53,514 nucleotides of DNA. Origin: Nocardiopsis halotolerans DSM 44410 (GTDB lineage: Bacteria > Actinomycetota > Actinomycetes > Streptosporangiales > Streptosporangiaceae). Made by a program: the position numbers and the translations under genes. Within the stretch, counting starts at the first letter, position 1. Each line of letters opens with the position of its first letter. A model generated the notes under the pieces. The model was not told where the DNA came from and searched no databases. It saw only the letters and a program-made list of their open reading frames with translations. The stretch is taken from positions 2,797 to 56,310 of the forward strand of contig NZ_ANAX01000102.1 of the NCBI RefSeq assembly GCF_000341065.1. Direction: 5' to 3'. Below are positions 44,589 to 53,443 of the stretch, piece by piece.

Positions 44589-46547
44589 TCAGTTCAGCGA
44601 GGGCTGGTCCTTGATCCGGCTGGTGAGCTCGTGCACCTGGTTGTAGATGGACCGGCGCTCGGCCATCAGACCGCGCACCTTGCGGTCGGCGTGCATCACC
44701 GTGGTGTGGTCACGGCCGAACTGCTGGCCGATCTTGGGCAGGGACAGCTCGGTCAGCTCGCGGCACAGGTACATGGCGATCTGCCGGGCGGTCACCAGGA
44801 CCCGGGAACGGGAGCTCCCGCACAGGTCCTCGACCGTCAGCCCGAAGTAGGCGGCCGTCTGGGACATGATGGCCCCCGCCGTGACCTCGGGCACCTCGGT
44901 GCTGGGCACCAGGTCGCGCAGCACCTGGCTGGTCAGCTCCAGGTCCACCGACTGCCGGTTCAGGCTGGCGAAGGCGGTCACGCGGATCAGCGCGCCCTCC
45001 AGCTCGCGGATGTTCGTGGAGATCTTGCTCGCGATGAACTCCAGCACCTCGGGCGGGGCCGCCAGACCCTCCTGCGCGGCCTTCTTGCGCAGGATGGCGA
45101 TCCGGGTCTCCAACTCGGGCGGCTGGACGTCGGTGAGCAGGCCCCACTCGAACCGGCTGCGCATCCGGTCCTCCAGCGTGGTCAGCTGTTTGGGCGGCCG
45201 GTCGCTGGAGATGACGATCTGCTTGTCGGAGTTGTGCAGCGTGTTGAAGGTGTGGAAGAACTCCTCCTGCGTCTGCTCCTTGTTCTCCAGGAACTGGATG
45301 TCGTCCACCAGGAGCACGTCGATGTCCCGGTAGCGGCGGCGGAACCCGTCCGCCTTGCCGTCCCGGATCGAGTTGATGAACTCGTTGGTGAACTCCTCGG
45401 AGCTGACGTACCGCACCCGCGAGCCCTCGTAGAGGCGGTGCGTGTAGTGCCCGATGGCGTGCAGCAGATGGGTCTTGCCCAGCCCGGAGCCGCCGTGGAT
45501 GAACAGCGGGTTGTAGGCCTTGGCCGGGGCCTCGGCGGCGGCCACCGACGCCGCGTGCGCGAACCGGTTGCTGGAACCGATGACGAAGGTGTCGAAGGTG
45601 TACTTCGGGTTCAGCCGCGCGTGCTCGCCGGGAGGGGCCTCCTGCGAGCGCCCGGGGGGAGAGTACGGGGCGTCGGGCTCGGCCTCGCCCTCACCGGGCG
45701 GCTCGGCGGCCTCGACCTGTTCCGCGGGCGTCCCTTCGGCCGAGCTCCCCTCACCGGCGGCCTCCCCGGCCCCGGCGGAGGGCACCGGTACGTCCTCCTG
45801 CGGGGTCTCCCAGCGGTTGGGACGCTCCCACTCCGGGTCGGTCCAGGCCTGCTGCTCCCACGAGGCGGCCTCCTGCCGCGTTTCCCGCGCGGAGGGCTGC
45901 TCCCACAGCGGAGGAGCCGTGGGGGTCTCCTGCGGGGAGGCGAAGGTCTGCTGGACCCAGGGCGCGGGCGCGTCGCGGACCGTGTGCGGCTCCTCCTCGG
46001 TGGGGGAGGGCGTGTCCAGCAGGTCGGCCTGCTCCGGCGCCGCCGGGCCGTCGGTGCGCGCGGTGGGCGGTTCCTCGTCGGAGGCGGCCGGTCGCGCGTG
46101 CTGGCCCCGGGGGGCGTTCCGCGCGGCCTCCGGGGAGGACCCGTGGGCTCCCTTGGGCGGGGGCGTGGTCCCCGGCACGGCGGGGGAGAAGGCGGGTGTG
46201 GCGTGCTCCTCCACGGACCGCTGCGTCGGGGCCTGCGGGGCGGAGGAGACGGGAGGCGTCGGAGTGGGCGGCGGGGTCGGAACCGCGGTGGGGTCGACCG
46301 TCACCGCGACCCGGATCTCCCGGCCCAGGTGCGCGGAGAGCGCCTTGCTGATCGCCGGGTACAGGCGTGTCTCCAGCACCTTCTTGGTGAACTCGTTGGG
46401 CGCCGCGATCAGTGCGGTGTCCTCGATCAGGCCCAGCGGACGGGTCTGCGGCAGCCACGCGCGCTGGTGCGCGGGAAGGGAGTCGTTGTCGATCCCGTCC
46501 AGCACGCTGGACCAGACCATTGCGAGGTTGACCTGTGCGTCAGACAA
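44589..46547 (-). CDS. dnaA: Chromosomal replication initiator DnaA
   Basis: A 652-residue initiator. Domain I is at about 1-85 ([29 protein letters not shown]). A very long acidic/proline-rich domain II linker spans about 86-310. The AAA+ domain has Walker [17 protein letters not shown] (351-366) and Walker [12 protein letters not shown]. Domain IV carries the DnaA signature [18 protein letters not shown]. It binds the 9-mers at 43.6-44.3 kb and probably those at 46.75-47.04 kb upstream of itself. The TTG start at 46547 has only a weak SD (CAGGTC). The product is longer than the roughly 450 residues of most bacteria because of the linker. Confidence 0.98.
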   Translation of the reverse strand: MSDAQVNLAMVWSSVLDGIDNDSLPAHQRAWLPQTRPLGLIEDTALIAAPNEFTKKVLETRLYPAISKALSAHLGREIRVAVTVDPTAVPTPPPTPTPPVSSAPQAPTQRSVEEHATPAFSPAVPGTTPPPKGAHGSSPEAARNAPRGQHARPAASDEEPPTARTDGPAAPEQADLLDTPSPTEEEPHTVRDAPAPWVQQTFASPQETPTAPPLWEQPSARETRQEAASWEQQAWTDPEWERPNRWETPQEDVPVPSAGAGEAAGEGSSAEGTPAEQVEAAEPPGEGEAEPDAPYSPPGRSQEAPPGEHARLNPKYTFDTFVIGSSNRFAHAASVAAAEAPAKAYNPLFIHGGSGLGKTHLLHAIGHYTHRLYEGSRVRYVSSEEFTNEFINSIRDGKADGFRRRYRDIDVLLVDDIQFLENKEQTQEEFFHTFNTLHNSDKQIVISSDRPPKQLTTLEDRMRSRFEWGLLTDVQPPELETRIAILRKKAAQEGLAAPPEVLEFIASKISTNIRELEGALIRVTAFASLNRQSVDLELTSQVLRDLVPSTEVPEVTAGAIMSQTAAYFGLTVEDLCGSSRSRVLVTARQIAMYLCRELTELSLPKIGQQFGRDHTTVMHADRKVRGLMAERRSIYNQVHELTSRIKDQPSLN

Positions 46548-46751
46548 GGCGACCTGCCATGGGTGCTGTCCCTTCGGTGCGGATCTGTGCGGTGCGGAGT
46601 GAGCGGGAGGGCACGATGGAGGCCACGGTGAAGTCCGTGGCGCGTCGGTCGGTGGTGCGCTCGCGGGGAGCGACTCCCCATTGTCCTCCCTCCCACGGTG
46701 TGCCGGGTCGGGCGAGCGGGTCGGAATCGGGGTTTCTGGGCGTTATGTGCC

Positions 46752-47044
46752 TGTGGATAACTTCACGCCGCCGAAGCGGTCGTACCTGTGGGCAACCCCG
46801 GATATCCACAGCTTCAGGGCGTTGTCCACAGGTTTTCCACAGGGTTGTCCACAGGATGGCAGATCTTCGTGCACAGCGCAGAGTTATCCACAAACTGCTG
46901 GTCAGAAGGTGCGCAAGAAGACCGATCCCGCAGTCGGAGGGGCGCCGGTGGGCGCTGGGGACAAGTTATCCACAGGCTGAGGTTATCCACAGACACCGGG
47001 GGATGTGGAAGTCTCACACGCCTGTGGACAACGAGTTGTCCACG
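46752..47044. other. Second DnaA-box cluster upstream of dnaA
   Basis: The dnaA-rpmH gap carries about 11 DnaA-box-like 9-mers. Plus strand: TTGTCCACA at 46822 and 46845; TTATCCACA at 46884, 46966 and 46983; one-mismatch forms at 46802, 46833 and 47036. Minus strand: TGTGGATAA at 46752, TGTGGACAA at 47023 and a one-mismatch form at 46787. An AT-richer stretch follows at about 47167-47190. It could autoregulate dnaA or form the second half of a bipartite origin. Confidence 0.85.
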
Positions 47045-47307
47045 GAGACGGGGAGGGGGCGGGGTCGACTTGTGGAGATGTCGATCCGGCCGGCGTGCCG
47101 GCGGGCGCCCGGGGCCGTGGCGGGACCCGTGTCCCCGGCCCGATTTGACCCCGAGCGGGCATGGCCGTATCTTCTTTATGCTTATGCCGTTGATCTGCCT
47201 GCGCCCGTGCCGACACGGAGGCGCGGCCACGGTCCACGCACCCTGAGGCCCCGCATATCCTGGGGGTCTGTCGTAGTACTTATCCTGACACGCCCCTGGA
47301 GCCAGTA

Positions 47308-47451
47308 GTGAGCAAGCGTACGTACCAGCCGAACAACCGGCGTCGCGCGAAGGTCCACGGCTTCCGGCTGCGCATGCGTACGCGCGCCGGTCGCGCCATC
47401 ATCGCCTCGCGTCGCCGCAAGGGACGCGCGGCGCTGACCGTGAGCCACTAG
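47308..47451 (+). CDS. rpmH: 50S ribosomal protein L34
   Basis: A 47-residue L34: [19 protein letters not shown] then [21 protein letters not shown], ending LTVSH. It matches the conserved KRTYQPxxRxRxxxHGF family pattern. The start is GTG 47308; CCCTGGAGCCAGTA upstream contains GGAG. It begins the plus-strand operon rpmH-rnpA-yidD-yidC-jag that diverges from dnaA, as in most bacteria. Confidence 0.97.
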   Translation: MSKRTYQPNNRRRAKVHGFRLRMRTRAGRAIIASRRRKGRAALTVSH

Positions 47452-47540
47452 GCCACGCTCAGCCCCAAGTTCTTCGGGACCGGATCCGGCCTTCTCGCCG
47501 GCCGGTCCCTTTGTCGTGGGAGAAGGGCCGAAGGAAGCCG

Positions 47541-48005
47541 ATGCTGTCGCCGAGGAACCGGATGCGCCACAGTGCCGAGTTCGGCTCCGTCATGCGCTCG
47601 GGACGGCGGGCGTCCCGGGACTCCCTTGGCCTGGTCTACCTCGCGCCGCCCTCCGGGGCCGAGGACGCCGACCCGCCCCGGGTGGGGTTCGTGGTCAGCA
47701 AGGCGGTCGGGGGAGCGGTGGTGCGCAAGCGCGTGCAGCGCAGGTTGCGCCACCTGATGCGCCCCCGGTTGGCTGTTCTGCCAAACGGTAGCCTGCTGGT
47801 AGTGCGTGCCAGGCCCGCCGCCGCCACCGCGGGGCACGAGGAGCTGGCCGCACAACTCGACAGCGCGATCGCCGCGGCGATGCGTCCCCGTGGGACGTCG
47901 TCGCGCCGCCGGTCCGGCCGTGGTCGACCGCGGCCCCCGGCGGTGGAACCCGCGGGGCGCGAGACATCAGGGGACCGACGCCCGGACACGGGCGGAGAGC
48001 GGTGA
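47541..48005 (+). CDS. rnpA: Ribonuclease P protein component
   Basis: A 154-residue protein subunit of RNase P, which matures tRNA 5' ends. The signature is [15 protein letters not shown] with [14 protein letters not shown] in front (the RNR-like motif RKRVQRRLR), and [14 protein letters not shown] matches the usual N-terminus. About 40 residues of basic, disordered C-terminus extend beyond the core. ATG 47541 follows GAAGGAAGCCG. Its end overlaps yidD as GTGA. Confidence 0.93.
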   Translation: MLSPRNRMRHSAEFGSVMRSGRRASRDSLGLVYLAPPSGAEDADPPRVGFVVSKAVGGAVVRKRVQRRLRHLMRPRLAVLPNGSLLVVRARPAAATAGHEELAAQLDSAIAAAMRPRGTSSRRRSGRGRPRPPAVEPAGRETSGDRRPDTGGER

Positions 48006-48325
48006 GGCCGATGACCGAGCACGGACCGACGGTGTTCGCGCGCGTGTTGATCCTGCCCATTCGGGGCTACCAGCGCTTCATCAGCCCTCTCTTCCCCCCG
48101 GTCTGCCGTTTCTACCCCTCGTGCAGCGCGTACGCCGTCGAGGCGCTGCGTGTGCACGGAGCCCTGTACGGGTTGTGGCTGGGCATCCGGCGTATCGCCC
48201 GCTGCCACCCCTTCAATCCGGGAGGGCTAGATCCGGTTCCGCCGCCCAGGGGGCGCCGGAGCGGGGAGTCCGAGGAGTCTGCGGGCGGAGCCGGTCACAC
48301 CGGAACTGCTTCCGGGGACCAGTAG
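48002..48325 (+). CDS. yidD: Membrane protein insertion efficiency factor YidD
   Basis: A 107-residue protein with the family core [32 protein letters not shown] then [24 protein letters not shown], where the three cysteines are conserved. It helps YidC-dependent insertion. GTG 48002 overlaps rnpA by 4 nt; ATG 48011 is an alternative start. The C-terminal 25 residues are variable. It lies directly before yidC. Confidence 0.95.
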   Translation: MRPMTEHGPTVFARVLILPIRGYQRFISPLFPPVCRFYPSCSAYAVEALRVHGALYGLWLGIRRIARCHPFNPGGLDPVPPPRGRRSGESEESAGGAGHTGTASGDQ

Positions 48326-48353
48326 CTGAACCGAATCACATAGGAGTTGGCCG

Positions 48354-49298
48354 GTGCTGGACTGGCTTTACAACATCGTCGGCTGGATCTTGGTCAAGAT
48401 CCACTCGGGTCTGACACTCATCGGCCTCGACACAGACAGCGGCTGGGCCTGGGGCCTGTCGATCATCCTGCTCACCGTGCTGATGCGGCTCCTGTTGGTG
48501 CCGCTGTTCGTCAAGCAGATGAACACGCAGCGCAAGATGCAGGACATCCAGCCCAAGATCATGAAGCTCCGCGAGCGCTACAAGCACGACAAGGAGCGCT
48601 TGCAGCGGGAGTCCATGAAGCTCTACCAGGAGAGCGGTACCAACCCCATCATGGGTTGCCTTCCGCTCCTCCTGCAGATGCCGGTCTTCTTCGCGCTCTT
48701 CAGCGTGCTGCGCAGCGTCGCCGAGGGCAACGCGCAGTACGGCTTCACCCCGGAGCTGGTCGAGAGCGCCCGTGCCGCGCTGATCTTCGAGGCGCCCGTC
48801 GCGGCCCAGTTCAACAGCTCCCCCGAGGAGCTCACCGCCCTGGGGGCCAGCGACCCGATCATGGCGAAGGTCATCATCGCCCTCGCCTGCGTGATCATGG
48901 GTATGACGACGTTCCTCACCATGCGCCAGAGCATGAAGCGCAGCGTCTCGCAGATGCCCGACAACCCCATGATGCAGACCCAGAAGATCATGATGTACAT
49001 GGCGCCCCTCTTCGGGCTCTTCGGTCTCATGATGCCCGTGGGTGTGCTGGTCTACTGGGTCACCTCCAACGTCTGGACCATGGGGCAGCAGCACTTCCTC
49101 TACCGCAACCAGCCGGCTCCCGGCCAGGAGGACGCCAAGACCGCGAACGGCGCCTCGGCCAACGGTTCCGCCAAGGGCATGCTCAGCCGAAAGAAGGCCG
49201 CGGAATCCGCTCCTGAGCCGAAGGAACAGCCTAAGATCGAACGCAAGCAGCCGAAGAAGCAGCCGCGCTCCAAGCGCACCGGTGGCGGTTCACGCTAG
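48354..49298 (+). CDS. yidC: Membrane protein insertase YidC
   Basis: A 314-residue Oxa1/YidC insertase of the short Gram-positive type. It has five hydrophobic segments and the conserved GWAWGLSIILLTVLMRLLLVPLF, NPIMGCLPLLLQMPVFFALFSVLR and MYMAPLFGLFGLMMPVGVLVYW. The strategic arginine of the groove falls in the first segment (LMRLLLVP). It has a basic lysine-rich C-tail. GTG 48354 follows TAGGAG by 8 nt. It lacks the large periplasmic domain of E. coli YidC. Confidence 0.96.
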   Translation: MLDWLYNIVGWILVKIHSGLTLIGLDTDSGWAWGLSIILLTVLMRLLLVPLFVKQMNTQRKMQDIQPKIMKLRERYKHDKERLQRESMKLYQESGTNPIMGCLPLLLQMPVFFALFSVLRSVAEGNAQYGFTPELVESARAALIFEAPVAAQFNSSPEELTALGASDPIMAKVIIALACVIMGMTTFLTMRQSMKRSVSQMPDNPMMQTQKIMMYMAPLFGLFGLMMPVGVLVYWVTSNVWTMGQQHFLYRNQPAPGQEDAKTANGASANGSAKGMLSRKKAAESAPEPKEQPKIERKQPKKQPRSKRTGGGSR

Positions 49299-49391
49299 TT
49301 CCGGGCTGCGGAGGCGCTGCGAGTGCGCAGGCGACACTGCCCCTGAGGCGTACGGCGGCCAGGGCGTGAAGGATGAGGAGACGGGATCGCT

Positions 49392-49916
49392 GTGGCAAGT
49401 AGCGAGGAAGAGAGCGGTGGAGTAGCGGTGGCTGAGGCGCCTGAGGCCGGAATCGACATCGAGGCCCTGGAGAACGAGGGCGACATCGCCGCGGACTACA
49501 TCGAGGGACTCCTCGACATCGCGGACTTCGACGGCGACATCGACATGGACGTCGAGGGCGACCGGGCGATGGTCTCCGTCGTCGGCGCCACCCTCGACGA
49601 GTTGATCGGTGACCGGGGGGAGGTCCTGGAGGCCCTCCAGGAGCTGACCCGCCTGGCGGTGCACCGGGCGACCGGCGAGCGCAGCCGTCTGATGCTCGAC
49701 ATCGGCGGGTACCGCGAGGGGCGCCGCAAGGCGCTCTTCCAGGTCGGCACCGACGCCGCCAACAAGGTCAAGGAGAGCGGCGAGATCCACCCGCTGGAGC
49801 CGATGACCCCCTTCGAGCGCAAGGTCGTGCACGACGCGGTGGCGGCGGCCGGCCTGAGCAGTGAGTCCGAGGGCGAGGAGCCCAACCGCTACGTGGTGGT
49901 GCACCCCGCGTCCTAG
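49392..49916 (+). CDS. jag: Jag/SpoIIIJ-associated KH-R3H protein
   Basis: A 174-residue RNA-binding protein. It has a short acidic N-terminus, then a KH-type part (GDIDMDVEGDRAMVSVVGA then LIGDRGEVLEALQELTRLAV), and an R3H-type part ending EPMTPFERKVVHDAVAA, which carries RxxH-like residues in the MTPFERKVVHD motif. The last codons HPAS are followed by the parS-containing palindrome. GTG 49392 is preceded by GAGGAG at 11 nt. Its partnership with YidC is general in this order. Confidence 0.92.
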   Translation: MASSEEESGGVAVAEAPEAGIDIEALENEGDIAADYIEGLLDIADFDGDIDMDVEGDRAMVSVVGATLDELIGDRGEVLEALQELTRLAVHRATGERSRLMLDIGGYREGRRKALFQVGTDAANKVKESGEIHPLEPMTPFERKVVHDAVAAAGLSSESEGEEPNRYVVVHPAS

Positions 49917-49929
49917 AACGCAGGTCTCC

Positions 49930-49959
49930 GGGGCGGTGTTTCACGTGAAACACCGCCCC
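49930..49959. other. parS: parS site inside a 30-bp perfect palindrome
   Basis: TGTTTCACGTGAAACA (49937-49952) is the actinobacterial ParB-binding parS. It is embedded in a longer perfect palindrome (arms 49930-49944 and 49945-49959) followed by TTCTCT, so it can also act as the jag terminator. Confidence 0.9.
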
Positions 49960-49973
49960 TTCTCTGTGTCCGC

Positions 49974-49987
49974 GTTTCACGTGAAAC
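49974..49987. other. parS: parS site
   Basis: GTTTCACGTGAAAC, exact 14-mer, in the jag-rsmG intergenic region 23 bp from the previous site. Confidence 0.9.
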
Positions 49988-50098
49988 ACGCCGCCGGGGT
50001 GGTCGAACCGACATGTGGCCGTGTCGACAAGTGTTCTTCGGTCGCCGCGCGGCGCGTCGGGCCTCCGCGCGGGGGAGGCGGAACACGGAGGCGGGCAC

Positions 50099-50112
50099 GT
50101 TTCACGTGAAAC
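50099..50112. other. parS: parS site
   Basis: GTTTCACGTGAAAC, exact 14-mer, about 90 bp upstream of the rsmG start. Confidence 0.9.
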
Positions 50113-50201
50113 CTTCGGTGTACCCCGCGCGTAGGATCAGAGAGGGTCTTTCCCCCGCCAACCGCGTTGCACCGCTTGGCGAACCGAGCATGGAAGTGAT
50201 G

Positions 50202-50954
50202 ATGAACGAGTTCACAGGTGGTGACCCCTCGGGCTCTGAGGAGTCCGGCTCCACGCTCCCCTCCCCACCCGAGGAGGCGGAGGACGTCTTCGGGGACTCC
50301 CTGCCGAAGGCGCGGCGCTACGCCGAACTCCTCGCCGACGACGGAGTGCGGCGGGGGCTCATCGGTCCGCGTGAGGTCCCCCGCCTGTGGGAGCGACACC
50401 TCATCAACTGCGCCGTCGTCGAGGAGCTGCTTCCCGAGGGGGCGGAGGTGGTGGACATCGGATCGGGGGCCGGACTGCCCGGCATCGTGCTCGGCCTGCT
50501 GCGCCCCGACATCCGGATGACCCTGCTGGAACCCCTCCTGCGCAGAACGGTCTTCCTCAACGAGGTGGTCGACCTCCTGGAGCTGCCCAACGTGGAGGTG
50601 CGGCGCGGCCGGGCGGAGGAGGCGCACGGCGACCTGTACACCGACTTCGTCACCGCCCGCGCGGTCGCACCCCTGGGTCGCCTCGCCGGGTGGTCCCTCC
50701 CCCTGCTGCGCAGGAACGGGAGCCTGTTGGCGCTCAAGGGGGAACAGGCGGAGGCCGAACTGGCCGCCGCGGAGCAAGACGTTTCGAAACTGCGGCCCAG
50801 CGTTAGCGATGTGATCCGGGTGGGGCGGGGTAAAGTCGATCCCGCTACCACGGTCGTTCGCGTCACGGTGACATCCGACGGTGGTCCGCCCCCGTCAGCG
50901 GGATCCCAGAAGAAGGCGCGGGGCGGCAAGAAGAAGCGCGGACGGAAGAGGTGA
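50202..50954 (+). CDS. rsmG: 16S rRNA 7-N-methylguanosine methyltransferase RsmG
   Basis: A 250-residue RsmG (GidB). It has the SAM motif VVDIGSGAGLPGIVLGLLRPDI, PRLWERHLINCAVVEEL upstream, and RAVAPLGRLAGWSLPLLR. It modifies 16S rRNA guanosine 527 (E. coli numbering); loss gives low-level streptomycin resistance. A basic KKK tail ends the protein. Start choice is uncertain: three ATGs (50190, 50199, 50202) lie close, and I picked 50202 because GGAAG sits 5 nt upstream. It overlaps parA as GTGA. Confidence 0.92.
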   Translation: MNEFTGGDPSGSEESGSTLPSPPEEAEDVFGDSLPKARRYAELLADDGVRRGLIGPREVPRLWERHLINCAVVEELLPEGAEVVDIGSGAGLPGIVLGLLRPDIRMTLLEPLLRRTVFLNEVVDLLELPNVEVRRGRAEEAHGDLYTDFVTARAVAPLGRLAGWSLPLLRRNGSLLALKGEQAEAELAAAEQDVSKLRPSVSDVIRVGRGKVDPATTVVRVTVTSDGGPPPSAGSQKKARGGKKKRGRKR

Positions 50955-51958
50955 ACTTCTTCGTGCCCCAGAACCCATCCGACAACGCCGGTGTTTCACG
51001 TGAAACATCCGGGGGCGCCTATGGAGACCTGCTCGATGTTTCACGTGAAACGTCGCCCCAAGGTGACCACGGAGTCCCCGACACCCCGCTCGCACGCGCG
51101 GCCCGCGCGGCCATGACGGTTCGCGGGCACGACGACGCCTGGCCCCGTCCCGGAGCCTGCCGGGTGATCAGCGTCGCCAACCAGAAGGGCGGCGTCGGCA
51201 AGACCACCACGACGGTCAACATCGCCGCCGCCCTGGCGATGCACGGTCAGCGCGTCCTCGTGGTCGACCTGGACCCGCAGGGCAACGCGTCCACCGCCCT
51301 CGGCATGGAACGCGACGGCCAGACCCGGTCCATCTACCACTGCCTGGTGGAGGACGAGGAGATCCGCAAACTCGCCCAGCCGGTCCCGGACATCCCCAAC
51401 CTGTGGTGTGCTCCGGCCACCATCGACCTGGCGGGCGCCGAGATCGAGCTGGTCTCGCTCGTCGCGCGGGAGGCCCGGCTCAAGCGGGCCTTCGCCGCCT
51501 ACGACACCTCGGACCTGGACTACATCCTCATCGACTGCCCGCCCTCGCTCGGCCTGCTCACGGTCAACGCGATGGTGGCGTGCGACGAGGTCATGATCCC
51601 CATCCAGTGCGAGTACTACGCCCTGGAGGGACTCAGTCAGCTCCTCCGCAACGTGAAGCTCGTCCAGTCCCACCTCAACCCGGGACTGGCGATCAGCACC
51701 ATCCTGCTGACGATGTACGACGGCCGGACCCGGCTCTCGCAGCAGGTGGCCGACGAGGTGCGCTCGCACTTCGGCGAGACCGTCCTGGAGACGCTGATCC
51801 CCCGGAGCGTCCGGGTGTCCGAGGCACCCAGCTACGGCCAGTCGGTGATGACCTACGATCCCGGGTCCACCGGTGCGGTGGCCTACCTGGAGGCCGCCCG
51901 GGAGATGGCCCACCGGGGAGCCAAGGGTCCGGCGGGCAGCGCCGGGCAGAGTCTGTGA
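50951..51958 (+). CDS. parA: Chromosome partitioning ATPase ParA
   Basis: A 335-residue deviant Walker ATPase. The Walker A motif is KGGVGKTTTTVN (about 78-90), Walker B LDYILIDCPPS, and switch region DLDPQGNAS. It moves ParB-parS complexes. The 70-residue N-terminal extension contains two in-frame parS sites (50992-51007 and 51037-51052), each decoded as VSRETS. GTG 50951 overlaps rsmG by 4 nt; the SD is GGAAGAG. ATG start sites later (MTVRGHDD) would remove the parS-coded extension. Confidence 0.96.
   Translation: MNFFVPQNPSDNAGVSRETSGGAYGDLLDVSRETSPQGDHGVPDTPLARAARAAMTVRGHDDAWPRPGACRVISVANQKGGVGKTTTTVNIAAALAMHGQRVLVVDLDPQGNASTALGMERDGQTRSIYHCLVEDEEIRKLAQPVPDIPNLWCAPATIDLAGAEIELVSLVAREARLKRAFAAYDTSDLDYILIDCPPSLGLLTVNAMVACDEVMIPIQCEYYALEGLSQLLRNVKLVQSHLNPGLAISTILLTMYDGRTRLSQQVADEVRSHFGETVLETLIPRSVRVSEAPSYGQSVMTYDPGSTGAVAYLEAAREMAHRGAKGPAGSAGQSL
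50992..51007. other. parS: parS site within parA coding sequence
   Basis: TGTTTCACGTGAAACA, perfect 16-mer, near codons 14-19 of parA. Confidence 0.9.
51037..51052. other. parS: parS site within parA coding sequence
   Basis: TGTTTCACGTGAAACG, one terminal base off the 16-mer. It lies in the same reading frame as the previous one, about 45 bp away. Confidence 0.88.
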
Positions 51959-51980
51959 GGGAGTGTGAAGGGAGTTGCCG

Positions 51981-52928
51981 GTGAGCCAGCAGCGGCGCGG
52001 ACTGGGCAGGGGACTGGGGGCACTCATCACACAGGGGCCCTCGGACTCCGCGCACTCCGAGGACGTGGAGGAGATCACGCCCGGTTCCGCACAGGAGGGG
52101 CCGACGCCCCTGCCGGACGGAACGTACCTGGAGGAGATCGAGCTCGGCGCGATCACCCCGAACCCCCGCCAGCCGCGGCACCACTTCGACGACCAGGCCC
52201 TGGAGGAACTCCGGGACTCGATCAGCGAGGTCGGTCTGCTCCAGCCCGTCGTCGTGCGCAGGCTCACGGGGGAGTCCGGCTACGAGCTCATCATGGGCGA
52301 GCGCCGGTGGCGGGCGAGCAAGGAGGCCGGTCTCGACCGGATCCCCGCGATCGTCCGGCAGACCAGTGACGACGAACTGCTCCGCGACGCCCTCCTGGAG
52401 AATCTGCACCGGCAGGAGCTCAACCCGCTGGAGGAGGCGGCGGCGTACCAGCAGCTGCTGGACGACTTCGGCGCCACCCACGGGGAGCTGGCCCAGCGGA
52501 TCGGCCGTTCCCGGTCGCACATCACCAACACCCTGCGGCTGCTCAACCTGACGCCGAAAGTGCAGACCCGCGTGGCCGCCGGTGTGCTCAGCGCCGGACA
52601 CGCGCGGGCGTTGCTGGGTGTGGAGGACCCCGACCGCCAGGACCGGATGGCCGCGCGCGTGATCCAGGAGGGACTCTCGGTCCGTTCCCTGGAGGAGATC
52701 GTCGCGCTCCGCGAGGAGTCCGACGATGACGCTCCCAAGCCCCGTCGCGCCCCGGTGCGGACCGACAACCCGCCCCAGGTGGAGGAGTGGGCGACCCGCC
52801 TCTCCGACCGGCTGGACACCACCGTGAAGGTCGACATCGGCAAGAAGAAGGGCAGGATCGTCGTGGAGTTCGCGACGATGGAGGACCTGGAGCGCATCAT
52901 CGGCCAGATGGACACCGGCGGTTCCTGA
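51981..52928 (+). CDS. parB: Chromosome partitioning protein ParB
   Basis: A 315-residue ParB CTPase. It has the N-terminal LGRGLGALI motif, NPRQPRHHF (CTP-binding region), GERRWRASK, and ENLHRQELNPLEEAAAYQQLL. The HTH is HGELAQRIGRSRSHITNTLRLL, and the C-terminal dimer domain ends with IVVEFATMEDLERII. It binds the parS sites in this window. The start GTG 51981 has GGGAG 6 nt upstream and is better supported than TTG 51975. It follows parA by 22 nt. Confidence 0.96.
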   Translation: MSQQRRGLGRGLGALITQGPSDSAHSEDVEEITPGSAQEGPTPLPDGTYLEEIELGAITPNPRQPRHHFDDQALEELRDSISEVGLLQPVVVRRLTGESGYELIMGERRWRASKEAGLDRIPAIVRQTSDDELLRDALLENLHRQELNPLEEAAAYQQLLDDFGATHGELAQRIGRSRSHITNTLRLLNLTPKVQTRVAAGVLSAGHARALLGVEDPDRQDRMAARVIQEGLSVRSLEEIVALREESDDDAPKPRRAPVRTDNPPQVEEWATRLSDRLDTTVKVDIGKKKGRIVVEFATMEDLERIIGQMDTGGS

Positions 52929-52943
52929 CCGGTGCGGCGGTCG

Positions 52944-52959
52944 TGTTTCACGTGAAACA
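52944..52959. other. parS: parS site after parB
   Basis: TGTTTCACGTGAAACA, perfect 16-mer, 15 bp downstream of the parB stop. Confidence 0.9.
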
Positions 52960-52982
52960 CCGACTCACCGCCGCGGAGAACG

Positions 52983-53016
52983 ACGAAGGCCCCCGGAGGA
53001 ACCCGGGGGCCTTCGT
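52983..53016. terminator. Bidirectional terminator between parB and trxA
   Basis: A 14-bp perfect stem (ACGAAGGCCCCCGG at 52983-52996 with 53003-53016) and a 6-base loop between convergent genes. Confidence 0.9.
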
Positions 53017-53034
53017 GCTGCGCGGTGCGGGGAG

Positions 53035-53358
53035 TTACAGGAACTCCGCCAGGTCCTTCTCCAGGACGCGCTTGGGCTTGGCGCCGATGATCTGCTTGAC
53101 GACCTCGCCGCCCTTGTAGACGTTCATCGTCGGCAGGGACATCACGTTGTACGAACGCGGGGTCTCGGGGTTCTGGTCGGTGTTGAGCTTGACGACCTCG
53201 ATCTTGTCGCCGTACTCCTCGGCCAGCTTGTCCAGGACCGGGGCCATCTGCTTGCACGGGCCGCACCAGTCGGCCCAGAAGTCCACCAGGACGGGCTTGT
53301 CGCTGGCGAGGACCTCCTCCTTGAAGGTGGCGTCGGTGACGTGCTTGACGGTGGACAT
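53035..53358 (-). CDS. trxA: Thioredoxin
   Basis: A 107-residue classic thioredoxin. The active site is DFWADWCGPCKQMAPVLDKL (WCGPC), cis-proline is in MSLPTMNVYKGG, and the normal length is kept. It reduces protein disulfides with thioredoxin reductase, whose 3' end lies upstream on the same strand. ATG 53358 follows AAGGAGAACC. Confidence 0.98.
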   Translation of the reverse strand: MSTVKHVTDATFKEEVLASDKPVLVDFWADWCGPCKQMAPVLDKLAEEYGDKIEVVKLNTDQNPETPRSYNVMSLPTMNVYKGGEVVKQIIGAKPKRVLEKDLAEFL

Positions 53359-53443
53359 GGTTCTCCTTGGTTCCGTGTAACCGGGGCGGGTGGGAGAGGT
53401 TCGGGGTGGGGACGGGCGGCCCGGAGGACCGTCCTCCCCGCCG

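Larger units (their letters stand above)
49917..50201. other. jag-rsmG intergenic region
   Basis: About 285 bp. It contains three parS sites (49937-49952, 49974-49987, 50099-50112) and the promoter for the rsmG-parA-parB genes, which could not be pinpointed. No gene was seen. Confidence 0.7.

Noticed and set aside
43580-47044. Possible CRISPR-like repeats
   Set aside because: The repeated 9-mers are irregularly spaced DnaA boxes on both strands, with no repeat-spacer regularity.
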